NCBI RefSeq assembly: GCF_002005425.1
Contig: NZ_CP019704.1
Span: forward strand, 558,001-622,000
Length of the DNA stretch: 64,000 nt
From: Polaribacter sp. BM10
GTDB taxonomy: Bacteria > Bacteroidota > Bacteroidia > Flavobacteriales > Flavobacteriaceae
Direction of reading: 5' to 3'
The notes beneath the pieces are model-generated. The model saw nothing but the letters and a program-made list of their open reading frames with translations, was not told where the DNA came from and did not search any database. This document shows positions 42,757 to 51,614 of this stretch, piece after piece. The stretch's first letter is position 1; every line of letters starts with the position of its first letter. The position numbers and the translations under genes are program-made.

Positions 42757-44886
42757 TTAGTTCTTCATTTTCTTTTTAAACTTACTAAATTGATCTTTCT
42801 TTTCTCTTGGAAAAGTATTGTTAGATACATCTACATCTGCCGTTTCTAAATCTGGATCTATTACAATCTTAGTAATTTGCTTGTCTGAATGAATCGCTTT
42901 TGTTACTTCCTTGTCATTATATCTCCAAATTTGGGCAGGATATGTTTTCTTTTCTTTAGTACCATCAGCATAAGTCAATTCTATTATAATTGGCATTACT
43001 AAACCACCTGGTTTGTTATAGGTAACTTCATAAAAATACTTTTGTTTCGCAGATTTTGGTTTTTTAATAGTTAAACCAGCGCTTTTATCTTGAATAAAAT
43101 TTATAGTATTTTCATTAGCATCTTCTGCATAAAACTTTTTCACTTCTTTTATTCCTATATCGGTAACATCTGTAGTATAAAACCATCCTCTCCAGAACCA
43201 ATCTAAGTCTACACCAGATGCGTCTTCCATTGTTCTAAAGAAATCTGCAGGAGTTGGGTGCTTAAATTTCCATCTTTTAGCATAGGTTTTAAAAGCATGG
43301 TCAAATAATTCTTTACCCATAATTGTTTCTCTTAAAATCCATAAAGCAGTTGCTGGTTTACCATAAGCATTGTTACCAAAACTGTATACATTATCTCCTT
43401 TAGACATTATTGGTGCAATTCTAGATTGGTCACCTGCCATATAACGAACAATGTTTTTAGGATAACCTCTTGTAATAGGAAAATCTTTATCGTAGTCTAA
43501 TTCTGCTAGCATTTCCATGTAAGAATTTAAACCTTCGTCCATCCAAGTCCATTGTCTTTCATCAGAATTTACAATCATAGGAAAAAAGTTATGTCCAACT
43601 TCGTGAATGGTAACTTTAATCATTCTATATTTTACTCTATCAGAATACGTTCCATCAGGATTTGGTCTTCCTGGATTGAAACAAATTTGTGGATATTCCA
43701 TTCCCATTTGGCCGTCTACAGAAATTGCCTTGTGATAAGGATAATCAAAAGTATATCTAGAATACGTTTTTAAAGTTTGTGCAACTGCTCTGGTAGAATG
43801 ATCGCCATATAACGGATTTGCTTCTTTAGAATATAAAGATTCTGCCATTACGGTTTTACCATTAATATTTACAGCCATTGCATCAAAAATAAATTTTCTT
43901 GAAGTTGCAAATGCGTAATCTCTTACGTTTTCAGCATAAAATTTCCAAGTCTTTGTTTTTTTAGACTTCTTTTTTTCAATTTTTTCTGCTTCTTCTTGTG
44001 TTCTAATAACTACAGGATTGTCAAAAGTTTTTCTAGCTTTTTCAATTCTTTTTAATTCTTTTTTAGAGAATACATCTTCTGGGTTTTTTAAAACACCAGT
44101 TGCCCCTAACATATGGTCGTCTGGCGTAGTAATGTTTACTGTAAAATCTCCAAATTCTAAAGCAAATTCACTTCTTCCCCAAAATTGGTCGTTTTGCCAT
44201 CCTTCTACATTATCATACACACACATTCTTGGGTAAAACTGTGCAATCACATAATTATTATTACCGTTTTCTTTAAAATGTTCGTAACCAGATCTACCAC
44301 CATCTGTTCTGTGGTTGTTGATGTTGTACCACCATTTTATTTTAAACTGAAACTTTTCTCCGGAAGCCAGTGGTTGCGCTAAATTGATACGCATCATTGT
44401 TTGGTTAATCGTATAAGATAAATTACTATTATCTATATTTTTAACGTGTTCAATTTTAAAACCACCATCAAAAGGTGCATCGACATAAGATTTATTAAAT
44501 CTTGCTGTTGAAGTTTTACTCGGAATTCTACTTGATTGAATATCTGGAGTTTTAGAATCTGCAGCACGCATATTTTGGTCTAATTGTACCCATAAATATT
44601 GCAACGTATCATCAGAATTGTTGTGATATGTAATTGTTTCTTCACCATAAATTCTTGCGTTTTCATCATCTAAAACAATATCCATATTGTAATCTACTTT
44701 TTGCTGCGTATATTTTATTCCTGGTGCACCAGAAGCAGTTCTTTGTAAATTAGGAGTTGGTAAAATTTCTTTTAACTGTCTAAATTTGTTTTGATTTGTG
44801 TGACCTTCTTTTGTTACAGAATCTTGTGCAAAAGTTGCGCCAATTACAAATACTAAAGAAAGGATTAGTAGCCCTATTTTTCTCAT
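42757..44886 (-). CDS. M1 family metallopeptidase, secreted (copy 2)
   Basis: This 709-residue paralogue of copy 1 has a signal peptide (MRKIGLLILSLVFVIGATFA), HEVGH at 428-432 and E451 as third zinc ligand in WTWMDEGLNSYME. The GMEYPQICFN stretch is retained, and the C-terminus (PREKKDQFSKFKKKMKN) is again basic. Its separate terminator and its position 29 bases after a DUF6702 gene place it at the end of the tandem carboxypeptidase-regulatory-like operon. Confidence 0.93.
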   Translation of the reverse strand: MRKIGLLILSLVFVIGATFAQDSVTKEGHTNQNKFRQLKEILPTPNLQRTASGAPGIKYTQQKVDYNMDIVLDDENARIYGEETITYHNNSDDTLQYLWVQLDQNMRAADSKTPDIQSSRIPSKTSTARFNKSYVDAPFDGGFKIEHVKNIDNSNLSYTINQTMMRINLAQPLASGEKFQFKIKWWYNINNHRTDGGRSGYEHFKENGNNNYVIAQFYPRMCVYDNVEGWQNDQFWGRSEFALEFGDFTVNITTPDDHMLGATGVLKNPEDVFSKKELKRIEKARKTFDNPVVIRTQEEAEKIEKKKSKKTKTWKFYAENVRDYAFATSRKFIFDAMAVNINGKTVMAESLYSKEANPLYGDHSTRAVAQTLKTYSRYTFDYPYHKAISVDGQMGMEYPQICFNPGRPNPDGTYSDRVKYRMIKVTIHEVGHNFFPMIVNSDERQWTWMDEGLNSYMEMLAELDYDKDFPITRGYPKNIVRYMAGDQSRIAPIMSKGDNVYSFGNNAYGKPATALWILRETIMGKELFDHAFKTYAKRWKFKHPTPADFFRTMEDASGVDLDWFWRGWFYTTDVTDIGIKEVKKFYAEDANENTINFIQDKSAGLTIKKPKSAKQKYFYEVTYNKPGGLVMPIIIELTYADGTKEKKTYPAQIWRYNDKEVTKAIHSDKQITKIVIDPDLETADVDVSNNTFPREKKDQFSKFKKKMKN

Positions 44887-44915
44887 AATTTGAAATTTGA
44901 ATTGATTAATAATAG

Positions 44916-45413
44916 TTAATATGTTAGTATTTCTGTGTAATTATCTTTTTCTAATAAAACGCTTTTATTTTTTTTACCAACTTTAGACTTTATTAAGTTT
45001 TGTTGTTCTGGAAAGTGTTTCATTAGTATTTTGTTGCTAATTTCTATAGAAGAAACAGCGTTTACATCTTCTATTTCTAAATAGAAAAAAACCAAATCGC
45101 CTTCGTATTCTTTGCCAATATAATTAAAGTTTTTAGCGTTGTTATTAATTTTAAAATGCAATTTATCTTTTAAGTAGTTTTCAAAATAAATATCGTTATC
45201 TTTTAGTTCTTTCTTGGTGGTAAGCTGTAAATCGATATTGTTGTCTTTATTTAAAGCAGTTTCAATATCATCCATAAAAACATTTATAATTACCTGTACA
45301 GATTTACCTTCTTCGTTGTATTTTATTTGAGTTAAGCTCAAATAATATTTGTGTACAGAAAAAGAACTTAGGGTTATTACGAACAGGAATAAAATATATT
45401 TTTTAAATTTCAT
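44916..45413 (-). CDS. DUF6702 family protein
   Basis: This 165-residue protein has an N-terminal signal peptide (MKFKKYILFLFVITLSSFSV) and then a beta-rich body: HKYYLSLTQIKYNEEGKSVQ, VFMDDIETALN, and KILMKHFPEQQNLI near the end. These are the recurrent features of DUF6702, which in Flavobacteriia is usually found beside M1 peptidases and carboxypeptidase-like proteins. The function is unknown. It is in the middle of the operon. Confidence 0.85.
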   Translation of the reverse strand: MKFKKYILFLFVITLSSFSVHKYYLSLTQIKYNEEGKSVQVIINVFMDDIETALNKDNNIDLQLTTKKELKDNDIYFENYLKDKLHFKINNNAKNFNYIGKEYEGDLVFFYLEIEDVNAVSSIEISNKILMKHFPEQQNLIKSKVGKKNKSVLLEKDNYTEILTY

Positions 45414-45442
45414 ATGATATTAAAAACAATTACTGAGCCAAA

Positions 45443-46243
45443 TTACTCTTTTTTTATAATTAATAGGTAAGATTTACTTTCAGATTGTAAAATTTTAATT
45501 AGTTCTAAGATTTTTTTTTCTTTGTGTAAATCTTCGATACCTAACGGATTGCAATATTCTAGAAAATGAAAATAACGGTCTACAGGAATTTTTAATTCAT
45601 CAAAAAAGAATTTATCACCTAACTCTGATAATATTTTGTACGGAAAAGCTTTTTGTCTCGCTAACTTTTTTCGCAATGCCCATAAACGTTCAGAATCTTT
45701 AAAAGGCATGCTAAAACCAGCACCCGCACCGGCAAATCTTTCAGTTGGGTCTGTGGTAACCAAATTGGGCTTCATTTTATCTATAAGATCATCTGGTGCT
45801 TCAATAGACATATCTATATCAGAAAAATCTAAAATACTTTTTAGTGCTTTTTCTTTTTTATCTACTGGAACAGATTTAGAGTCGGCCTCTAAACTGCCAA
45901 GTAGATTATGTCTTTTAAGCTCAAATGTATCTAAAACTACTGTATTGTAAGCTAATTTAACAGCCATTTTTTTTGTGTTAATAATTTGCTCTGTAATAGT
46001 AATTATTTTGGTAATGTGTTGTATAGATGAAACTCTTACAGAGTCTCCTTGTTTTACAAATAGTCTAAAAGTACCATCATCTGCAGAAAAAGTACCTTGA
46101 TTTGTTGTAAGATTGATAATATTGGCATTTTTTACCAACTTTAAAGAATCGGTAACTTTTCCGTTTATTATTGTTCTTCTATCTTGAGCAAAATTGAAGA
46201 AACTAGTAAAGCATAAAAAGAGGAAAAGTATTTTTTTTGCCAT
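45443..46243 (-). CDS. Carboxypeptidase-like regulatory domain protein, paralogue A
   Basis: This 266-residue protein has a signal peptide and then a CarboxypepD_reg-like beta domain (about 25-110) with NGKVTDSLKLVKNANIINL, GTFSADDGTFRL and GDSVRVSSIQH motifs. The C-terminal half is an unassigned helical region whose final motif, FFFDELKIPVDRYFHFLEYC, is shared with the two neighbouring paralogues. It is periplasmic by prediction. It belongs to a tandem of three genes, with 29 bases to the DUF6702 gene. Confidence 0.8.
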   Translation of the reverse strand: MAKKILFLFLCFTSFFNFAQDRRTIINGKVTDSLKLVKNANIINLTTNQGTFSADDGTFRLFVKQGDSVRVSSIQHITKIITITEQIINTKKMAVKLAYNTVVLDTFELKRHNLLGSLEADSKSVPVDKKEKALKSILDFSDIDMSIEAPDDLIDKMKPNLVTTDPTERFAGAGAGFSMPFKDSERLWALRKKLARQKAFPYKILSELGDKFFFDELKIPVDRYFHFLEYCNPLGIEDLHKEKKILELIKILQSESKSYLLIIKKE

Positions 46244-46326
46244 TTAATTGAGTTAGATGTATACAAATTACGGAATTACATTGATTAAAATTACTGTTTA
46301 TTTTTATAAACTTCTGTTAAAAGATA

Positions 46327-47121
46327 CTATTGTTTGGTGAAATTAACGCGCTCTTTTTTTAATATTTCTATTAATTTTAGCACATTATTATTTTTATAAA
46401 CTGTTATAATATTTTTGTTTAAACAATAATTTATAAAAAGAATATGTTGTTCTTTTTTAATATTTAAATCATTATTAAAAAAATCCTCACCCAATAGGTT
46501 GTATATTTTCTTTACTATTTTATCTTCTTCATCTAGTACATCACTAAAATTTTTCTTTTTCTTGTTAGAATTACCAACACCAAAAGAGAAACCAACACCT
46601 TCAAAAGTATTTGGCAATCTTACCTTAGTTGGTTTTATTAAATGAGCTTCACCCAAACCTACTTTCATATTTGCAATTTCTTTTAAATCTAAATTTCTAA
46701 TACCTATCAATAAATCGTCAACGGCTTTTTCTTTATAATTCTTTTTAGGAGTTTGTTTAATATCTGCTGTTAGAAAACCTGTTAAATTGGTTCTTTTATA
46801 TACAATTTCATCTAAATTATAAATAGCTTCTTTTACTTCAATTAAATTTTCTTTTTCTATAAAATGGTAGGCTTTTACAATCATTTTTTTTGTTTGATAA
46901 CCTATAGAACTCAATTGTAAAGTGTCGTTAACTTTAGCTTTTATTTGAAATTTTCCGTTTTCTAGAGAGAATGTTCCTGCTTTAGTATTTAAATTGATAA
47001 TGTGTACATCTTTTACTGCGGCAGTAGAATCAATAGTTTTACCTTTAAATATGGAAGCTTGTTTTTGTGAGTAAATTGATAGAGGAATTAAAATAAAAAC
47101 GTAAAGTAATTTTTTAGGCAT
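46327..47121 (-). CDS. Carboxypeptidase-like regulatory domain protein, paralogue B
   Basis: This 264-residue protein has the same build as its neighbours: signal peptide, GKTIDSTAAVKDVHIINLNT with GTFSLENGKFQIKAKVND, and a C-terminal half with EDFFNNDLNIKKEQHILFINYC. The repeated VKDVHIINLNT-x-GTFS sequence near the N-terminus shows a recent tandem duplication. The partner or substrate is unknown. Confidence 0.78.
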   Translation of the reverse strand: MPKKLLYVFILIPLSIYSQKQASIFKGKTIDSTAAVKDVHIINLNTKAGTFSLENGKFQIKAKVNDTLQLSSIGYQTKKMIVKAYHFIEKENLIEVKEAIYNLDEIVYKRTNLTGFLTADIKQTPKKNYKEKAVDDLLIGIRNLDLKEIANMKVGLGEAHLIKPTKVRLPNTFEGVGFSFGVGNSNKKKKNFSDVLDEEDKIVKKIYNLLGEDFFNNDLNIKKEQHILFINYCLNKNIITVYKNNNVLKLIEILKKERVNFTKQ

Positions 47122-47196
47122 GTGGTTGATTTTCTACAAAGTAAGTAGAAACCAGTCTTAAAAATCTATTAAAGCAATTGTAAAAGCATGTTAAAA

Positions 47197-47982
47197 TTAA
47201 TCCTTTTTTAGAGTCACTTTAATATTAGAAGCCTCTTTTAAAGGAAAAGATTTACTTTGCTTTAAAAGTATTGCCATTACTTTTAAATTTTCCTTTTTAT
47301 TAAAATGATAAATAATATTTTGCTGAATACAATAATTTAAAAAAGGGTTAATTTGTTCTTCTTTAATCTGCAAATCTGTTATAAAAAAATCATCAGAAAA
47401 ATACTTTCTAATAGAAGACAATCTGCTATCTTCTAATTGAATTTTCTTTAAAAGCTTAGCACTTCGATTATTGCCATTTAAAGCATTTATTAAATTATCT
47501 AAATTTACAACGCCACCACTACTAAATTTAAAAATAGCGTTGTCTTCTTTTGCAACAGTATTGGCATATGGTAAATTTAATGTTGCTGCATTTATTACCG
47601 GACCTTTGTACACAAAAATATCTTTGTCTTGCTCGAAAATACTACGTGGTTTTTCTAAAGTAAATTCTTCTAAACTAACAATTTGCTGTGTTAAATTGAT
47701 GTCTATTTTTAAACTTTTTAAATCCTTTTTTGTGATGTTAATTACGCTATTTTTTAAATTGATATGAGAAAAAGATAAGCTATCGCCTAATTTTACAGGA
47801 ATAATAAATTCGCCTAAATCATTAGAAATAGTACCAATATTGGTATTTAAATTTATAATATGTACATCTTTAATTGGTAAGCTATCTAAGCTTACAATTC
47901 CGGCAATTTCTAATCGATTACTTTGTGTATAAGTTTTGCTGATAAAAGTAATAAGAAGAATGAAAAGGATACAATTTCTCAT
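47197..47982 (-). CDS. Carboxypeptidase-like regulatory domain protein, paralogue C
   Basis: This 261-residue protein is first in the operon. Landmarks are IKDVHIINLNTNIGTISNDL (about 38-57), a regulatory beta domain, and the shared end DDFFITDLQIKEEQINPFLN with a YC dipeptide. Together with paralogues A and B it forms a tandem array that probably encodes a periplasmic binding or scaffold set for the peptidases downstream. Confidence 0.78.
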   Translation of the reverse strand: MRNCILFILLITFISKTYTQSNRLEIAGIVSLDSLPIKDVHIINLNTNIGTISNDLGEFIIPVKLGDSLSFSHINLKNSVINITKKDLKSLKIDINLTQQIVSLEEFTLEKPRSIFEQDKDIFVYKGPVINAATLNLPYANTVAKEDNAIFKFSSGGVVNLDNLINALNGNNRSAKLLKKIQLEDSRLSSIRKYFSDDFFITDLQIKEEQINPFLNYCIQQNIIYHFNKKENLKVMAILLKQSKSFPLKEASNIKVTLKKD

Positions 47983-48068
47983 GCTACAAAGAAAATTAGT
48001 AATCGTCTTAAAATTGTATTAATGCAATTGTAATTTTTTGTTAAACCTAAATTCTAGTACAATTTTAT

Positions 48069-48076
48069 TATTTTTG
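48069..48076 (+). promoter_or_regulatory. -7 box TATTTTTG of pepE
   Basis: An exact TAnnTTTG match that ends four bases before the ATG at 48081. Either the mRNA is leaderless or translation starts at the next ATG (48090). No correctly spaced TTG was found. Confidence 0.4.
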
Positions 48077-48080
48077 ATGT

Positions 48081-48782
48081 ATGAAAAACATGATTATAGC
48101 AAGTACTTCTACAGTTTTTGGTAGTACGTATTTAGAATATTTATTACCAACATTAAAAACGCATTTTAAAAATGTAAAAACCATCGTTTTTATACCTTTT
48201 GCAAGACCAGGCGGAATCACATATGACGCCTATACTGCAATAGCAAATAAAGCATTTGCTACCATTAATATTACTGTAAAAGGGTTGCATGAGTTCGAAA
48301 ATAAAAAAGAAGCTATACAAAATGCTGAAGGAATTTTTACCGGAGGTGGAAATACGTTTGAGTTGGTAAATCAAATTTACAAACATGATATTTTACAAAC
48401 TTTAAAAGCGGTATTAGAAAACGGAACGCCTTATTTAGGTACAAGTGCCGGTAGTAATATATGTGGTGTTAACATGAAAAACACCAATGATATGCCAATT
48501 GTGTATCCGCCAAGTTTTAAAACTTTAGGTTGTATTCCTTTTAACATAAACGCACATTATTTAGATCCAGAAGAAGGTTCTACGCACATGGGAGAAACAA
48601 GAGAAACAAGAATAAAAGAGTTTCATGTTTTTAATAATACGCCTGTTTTAGGGTTAAGAGAAGGTAGTTGGTTAGCAGTTAAAAATGATGAAATTATTTT
48701 AAAAGGTGCGCATACAGCAAGGTTATTTACCAAAGATAATGCTACAATAGAATTGGAAAGTGGAGTAGAAGTAGTTATTTAA
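48081..48782 (+). CDS. pepE: Peptidase E (Asp-Xaa dipeptidase, family S51)
   Basis: This 233-residue protein has the catalytic Ser in the nucleophile elbow GTSAGSNICG (about 121-130). FNINAHYLDPEEG supplies the conserved His, and IFTGGGNTFELVN comes earlier, all standard for S51 peptidase E, which hydrolyses Asp-X dipeptides. The start is at 48081, although the methionine four codons in (48090) would also give a normal protein, and the position of the -7 box makes that choice realistic. It is a single gene with a strong terminator. Confidence 0.93.
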   Translation: MKNMIIASTSTVFGSTYLEYLLPTLKTHFKNVKTIVFIPFARPGGITYDAYTAIANKAFATINITVKGLHEFENKKEAIQNAEGIFTGGGNTFELVNQIYKHDILQTLKAVLENGTPYLGTSAGSNICGVNMKNTNDMPIVYPPSFKTLGCIPFNINAHYLDPEEGSTHMGETRETRIKEFHVFNNTPVLGLREGSWLAVKNDEIILKGAHTARLFTKDNATIELESGVEVVI

Positions 48783-48803
48783 AAATTAGATAGTATCAAA
48801 CAT

Positions 48804-48835
48804 AAAAAAACTCCCATTAATTGGGAGTTTTTTTA
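48804..48835. terminator. Bidirectional terminator after pepE
   Basis: AAAAAAACTCCCA and TGGGAGTTTTTTT pair around a short AT loop. A and T runs on both sides allow it to act on both strands, also closing the ribB-sORF transcript from the right. Confidence 0.85.
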
Positions 48836-48838
48836 TTT

Positions 48839-48949
48839 CTATAGTTTTCTTTTAAAATAAAAAGATTTTCTTTTACAATTGCTAGGTTTACTTTTATTAA
48901 AGAATTTCAAAATCATTAAAATGATAATTAATAAAGATATCCAAAGCAT
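48839..48949 (-). CDS. Candidate 36-residue single-pass membrane protein
   Basis: This small frame starts at an ATG (48947-48949) three bases after the ribB stop and ends (TAG) four bases before the terminator, so it fills the transcript end exactly. The translation starts MLWISLLIIILMILKFF, a clear membrane helix, and continues with a basic, Cys- and Lys-rich tail ending in FKRKL. It resembles small flavobacterial membrane microproteins, but I do not recognise a family. It could be a chance frame in AT-rich DNA. The position is the main support. Confidence 0.45.
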   Translation of the reverse strand: MLWISLLIIILMILKFFNKSKPSNCKRKSFYFKRKL

Positions 48950-48952
48950 AGA

Positions 48953-50098
48953 TTAATAGGTTACATAATCTACAATTTCTAAACCATAACCAATCATACC
49001 AACTCTTTTTGTTTGTTGCGAATTGGTTATTAATTTTAATTTACTAATATTTAGATCATGTAAAATCTGTGCACCAATTCCGAAATCTTTATTATCTAAT
49101 TTAATGTCTGGTGCTTTTATTTCGCCATGTTCTTGATTTTCTTTTAATATTTTTAATCGAGTTAACAAGTTTTGCGATTGATTTTGTTGATTCACAAAAA
49201 GGATTGCACCTTTTCCTTCATCATTAATCACTTGAAACATTTGGTCTAATTTCTTATCTGCATTATTAGTTAATGTACCTAAAATATCGTTATTAACTAA
49301 GGTAGAATTTACTCTAGTTAAAACACCTTCTTCTTTAGACCAAGAACCCTTTGTTAATGCAATATGAATTTGATTATTAGTTGTTTGTTCATAAGCTCTT
49401 AATCTAAATTCACCAAAACGCGTTATAATATCAAAATCTTCTTTCTTTTCGATTAAAGAATCGTGCTCCATTCTGTAAGCAACTAAATCTTCGATAGAAA
49501 CAATTTTGATGTCAAACTTTTTGGCAACTTCTAATAATTGAGGCAAACGTGCCATTGTACCATCCTCGTTCATGATTTCTACAATAACACCTGCAGGTTC
49601 TAAACCGGCTAAACGCGCAAAATCTATTGCCGCTTCTGTGTGCCCAGTTCTTCTTAAAACTCCACCTTCTTTTGCTCTTAACGGAAAAATATGTCCGGGT
49701 CTTGCTAAATCGAAAGGTTTCGTTTCTTTATCTACCAACGCTTGCATTGTTAAAGCTCTATCAGATGCAGAAATACCTGTAGTAACTCCTTTTCCTCTTA
49801 AATCTACAGAAACTGTAAAAGCTGTTTCCATTGGGTCTGTGTTATTATTCACCATCATTCCCAATTCTAACTCTTTACATCTTTTTTCTGTTAAAGGAGC
49901 ACAGATTAACCCACGACCATGCGTAGCCATAAAATTAATCATTTCTGGAGTTGCTTTTTCTGCGGCTGCTAAAAAATCACCTTCATTTTCTCTGTTTTCG
50001 TCATCTACAACTATAATAACATTACCGTTTCTTACATCTTCTATTGCCGCTGCAATACTATCTAGTTGTGTGTTATTTTTATTTGATATTGAAGTCAT
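48953..50098 (-). CDS. ribB: 3,4-dihydroxy-2-butanone-4-phosphate synthase RibB fused to a decayed GTP cyclohydrolase II domain
   Basis: This 381-residue protein has an intact N-terminal RibB half, with VDDENRENEGDFLAAAE, HGRGLICAPL, TTGISASDRA and RRTGHTEAAIDFARLAG. RibB makes the four-carbon precursor of riboflavin. The RibA-like half (about 205-381) lacks the zinc-binding Cys triplet. Where GTP cyclohydrolase II has CLTGDVFGSxRCDCG, this protein reads VNSTLVNNDILGTLTNNADK, although GIGAQILHDL near the end is conserved. The second domain is therefore probably inactive and a separate RibA must exist. It is the last large gene in the tpx-to-ribB cluster. Confidence 0.93.
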   Translation of the reverse strand: MTSISNKNNTQLDSIAAAIEDVRNGNVIIVVDDENRENEGDFLAAAEKATPEMINFMATHGRGLICAPLTEKRCKELELGMMVNNNTDPMETAFTVSVDLRGKGVTTGISASDRALTMQALVDKETKPFDLARPGHIFPLRAKEGGVLRRTGHTEAAIDFARLAGLEPAGVIVEIMNEDGTMARLPQLLEVAKKFDIKIVSIEDLVAYRMEHDSLIEKKEDFDIITRFGEFRLRAYEQTTNNQIHIALTKGSWSKEEGVLTRVNSTLVNNDILGTLTNNADKKLDQMFQVINDEGKGAILFVNQQNQSQNLLTRLKILKENQEHGEIKAPDIKLDNKDFGIGAQILHDLNISKLKLITNSQQTKRVGMIGYGLEIVDYVTY

Positions 50099-50105
50099 AT
50101 TTATT

Positions 50106-51554
50106 TTAGTTGTCTTTTTTAGACTTAAATTTTAAAAAGAAATTTTTAATAGGTTGTGTAATTGCATCTACATTAAACAAGCCTTTATCTTTGGTTGCTC
50201 TTCTGGTTAATAAGATACCAAAAGGAACCATTATCATTGCAGAAACCCAAGAACCTAATAAAGAAGATATAGAGCTTTCTTCTGCTAAGTTTTTACCAAA
50301 AGTGTTACCAAAGAAATACAATACATAAATAGAAATGGCTAAAATCATGGGTAAACCAAAACCACCTTTTCTAATAATTGAACCAAGTGGTGCACCAATA
50401 AAAAATAAAATTAAACAAGAAAAAGATAATGCAATTCTACCGTAATATTCAGAATCAAAAAAGTTAAGTGTTTTTCTTTTCCTTTTGATGGTCGTCATAT
50501 TATTTTTCACATTGGTTAAGGCACTATTCATTTTAGTTTTTGCACCATTTAAAATACCTATTTTATCTTTAAGTGAAAAGTTGTTTAATATTTTTGTTGA
50601 ATCTAAGTATTTAATTTTTAGTGTATCGGAATATTTATAAAGTTCTTTAGATTTAGAAATTGTTGCAATACTTTTGGCTCTTAACGAAAGAATTGTGTTA
50701 TAAGAATCTTTAATAACAGGTATGGTGTCTTGTAATTGGTTTAATTTTAGCATTTTAAAGCTATTCTTAAACCTTTGTTCATCTAATTGTCCGTCACCAA
50801 CTAAATCAGAAATATCAATATTGAATTCATATTCTTTGAATGTTGCTTGAGAAGCAGGCATTTTTGCTTTTTTATCTGGTGATCTTTGAGACTTGGTATG
50901 GTCTTCATAGTAATAACCATCGTACAATATAAAAGTCATGTATCTAGAACCTTCTTCAGAAATAATTTTACCTCTTTCTGCAGTAATTACTTTTTGATTG
51001 CCTTGTCTAGAACTTAAATCATAAATTAAAACTTTTTTTAAGAGATTTTTTTCTTCACCATATTTTTCTTCAAACTTAATTTGATAATTTGGTAAATCGC
51101 TATTAAAACTTCCCGGAACTAAAGCAAGTGCGGGTTTTTTCTTTTTTATATTGTAATATAAATTTTGTTGTTTTAAAATAGCATAAGGAAAAATATTATT
51201 TAAAAACAAGAAGTTAACACCACTTAATATTAGTGTTAAAAACACCAAAGGTCTAACCAATCTTTGTAAAGAAATTCCTGCTGATTTAGCAGCGGCAAAC
51301 TCGTAGTTTTCACCTAAACTACCCAAAGCCATAATTGAAGAAAGTAAAACTGCTATTGGCAATGCCTGTGGCACAATACTTAATGATGTATAGTATAAAA
51401 ACTTTAAAATAAACACAACACTAATACCTTTACCTGCAATGTTTTCGAAAGTTTGCCATAATAATTGCATTACTAAGACAAACAATACAATTAAAAATGT
51501 TGCAGCAAAAGGTTTTAGAAAGGTTTTTAAGATGTATTTATCTAAAATTTTCAT
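50106..51554 (-). CDS. LptF/LptG family LPS export permease
   Basis: This 482-residue YjgP/YjgQ protein has six predicted membrane helices, three at each end (first helix TFLIVLFVLVMQLLWQTF), around a periplasmic jellyroll domain (about 120-350). Typical of the family are LDKYILKTFLKPFAATF at the start and the late helix LILFFIGAPLGSIIRKGGFG. It moves lipopolysaccharide from the inner membrane with LptB. A TACTTTTG box lies five bases before its ATG. ribB begins seven bases after its stop. Confidence 0.92.
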   Translation of the reverse strand: MKILDKYILKTFLKPFAATFLIVLFVLVMQLLWQTFENIAGKGISVVFILKFLYYTSLSIVPQALPIAVLLSSIMALGSLGENYEFAAAKSAGISLQRLVRPLVFLTLILSGVNFLFLNNIFPYAILKQQNLYYNIKKKKPALALVPGSFNSDLPNYQIKFEEKYGEEKNLLKKVLIYDLSSRQGNQKVITAERGKIISEEGSRYMTFILYDGYYYEDHTKSQRSPDKKAKMPASQATFKEYEFNIDISDLVGDGQLDEQRFKNSFKMLKLNQLQDTIPVIKDSYNTILSLRAKSIATISKSKELYKYSDTLKIKYLDSTKILNNFSLKDKIGILNGAKTKMNSALTNVKNNMTTIKRKRKTLNFFDSEYYGRIALSFSCLILFFIGAPLGSIIRKGGFGLPMILAISIYVLYFFGNTFGKNLAEESSISSLLGSWVSAMIMVPFGILLTRRATKDKGLFNVDAITQPIKNFFLKFKSKKDN

Positions 51555-51559
51555 TGTAG

Positions 51560-51567
51560 CAAAAGTA
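51560..51567 (-). promoter_or_regulatory. -7 box TACTTTTG of the LptF/G gene
   Basis: A minus-strand TAnnTTTG match, five bases from the start codon. Because lolA ends 60 bases upstream, this could be an internal promoter of the cluster. No -33 TTG is seen. Confidence 0.4.
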
Positions 51568-51614
51568 GTTTCTTAAATATAAATATGCTACTAATTTTGT
51601 ATTAATCGATAAAA

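Noticed and set aside
49572..50135. Long antisense frame of 187 codons opposite ribB
   Set aside because: It is the shadow of a highly conserved coding frame. It has low-complexity Ser/Val-rich translation and no homology-like motif.
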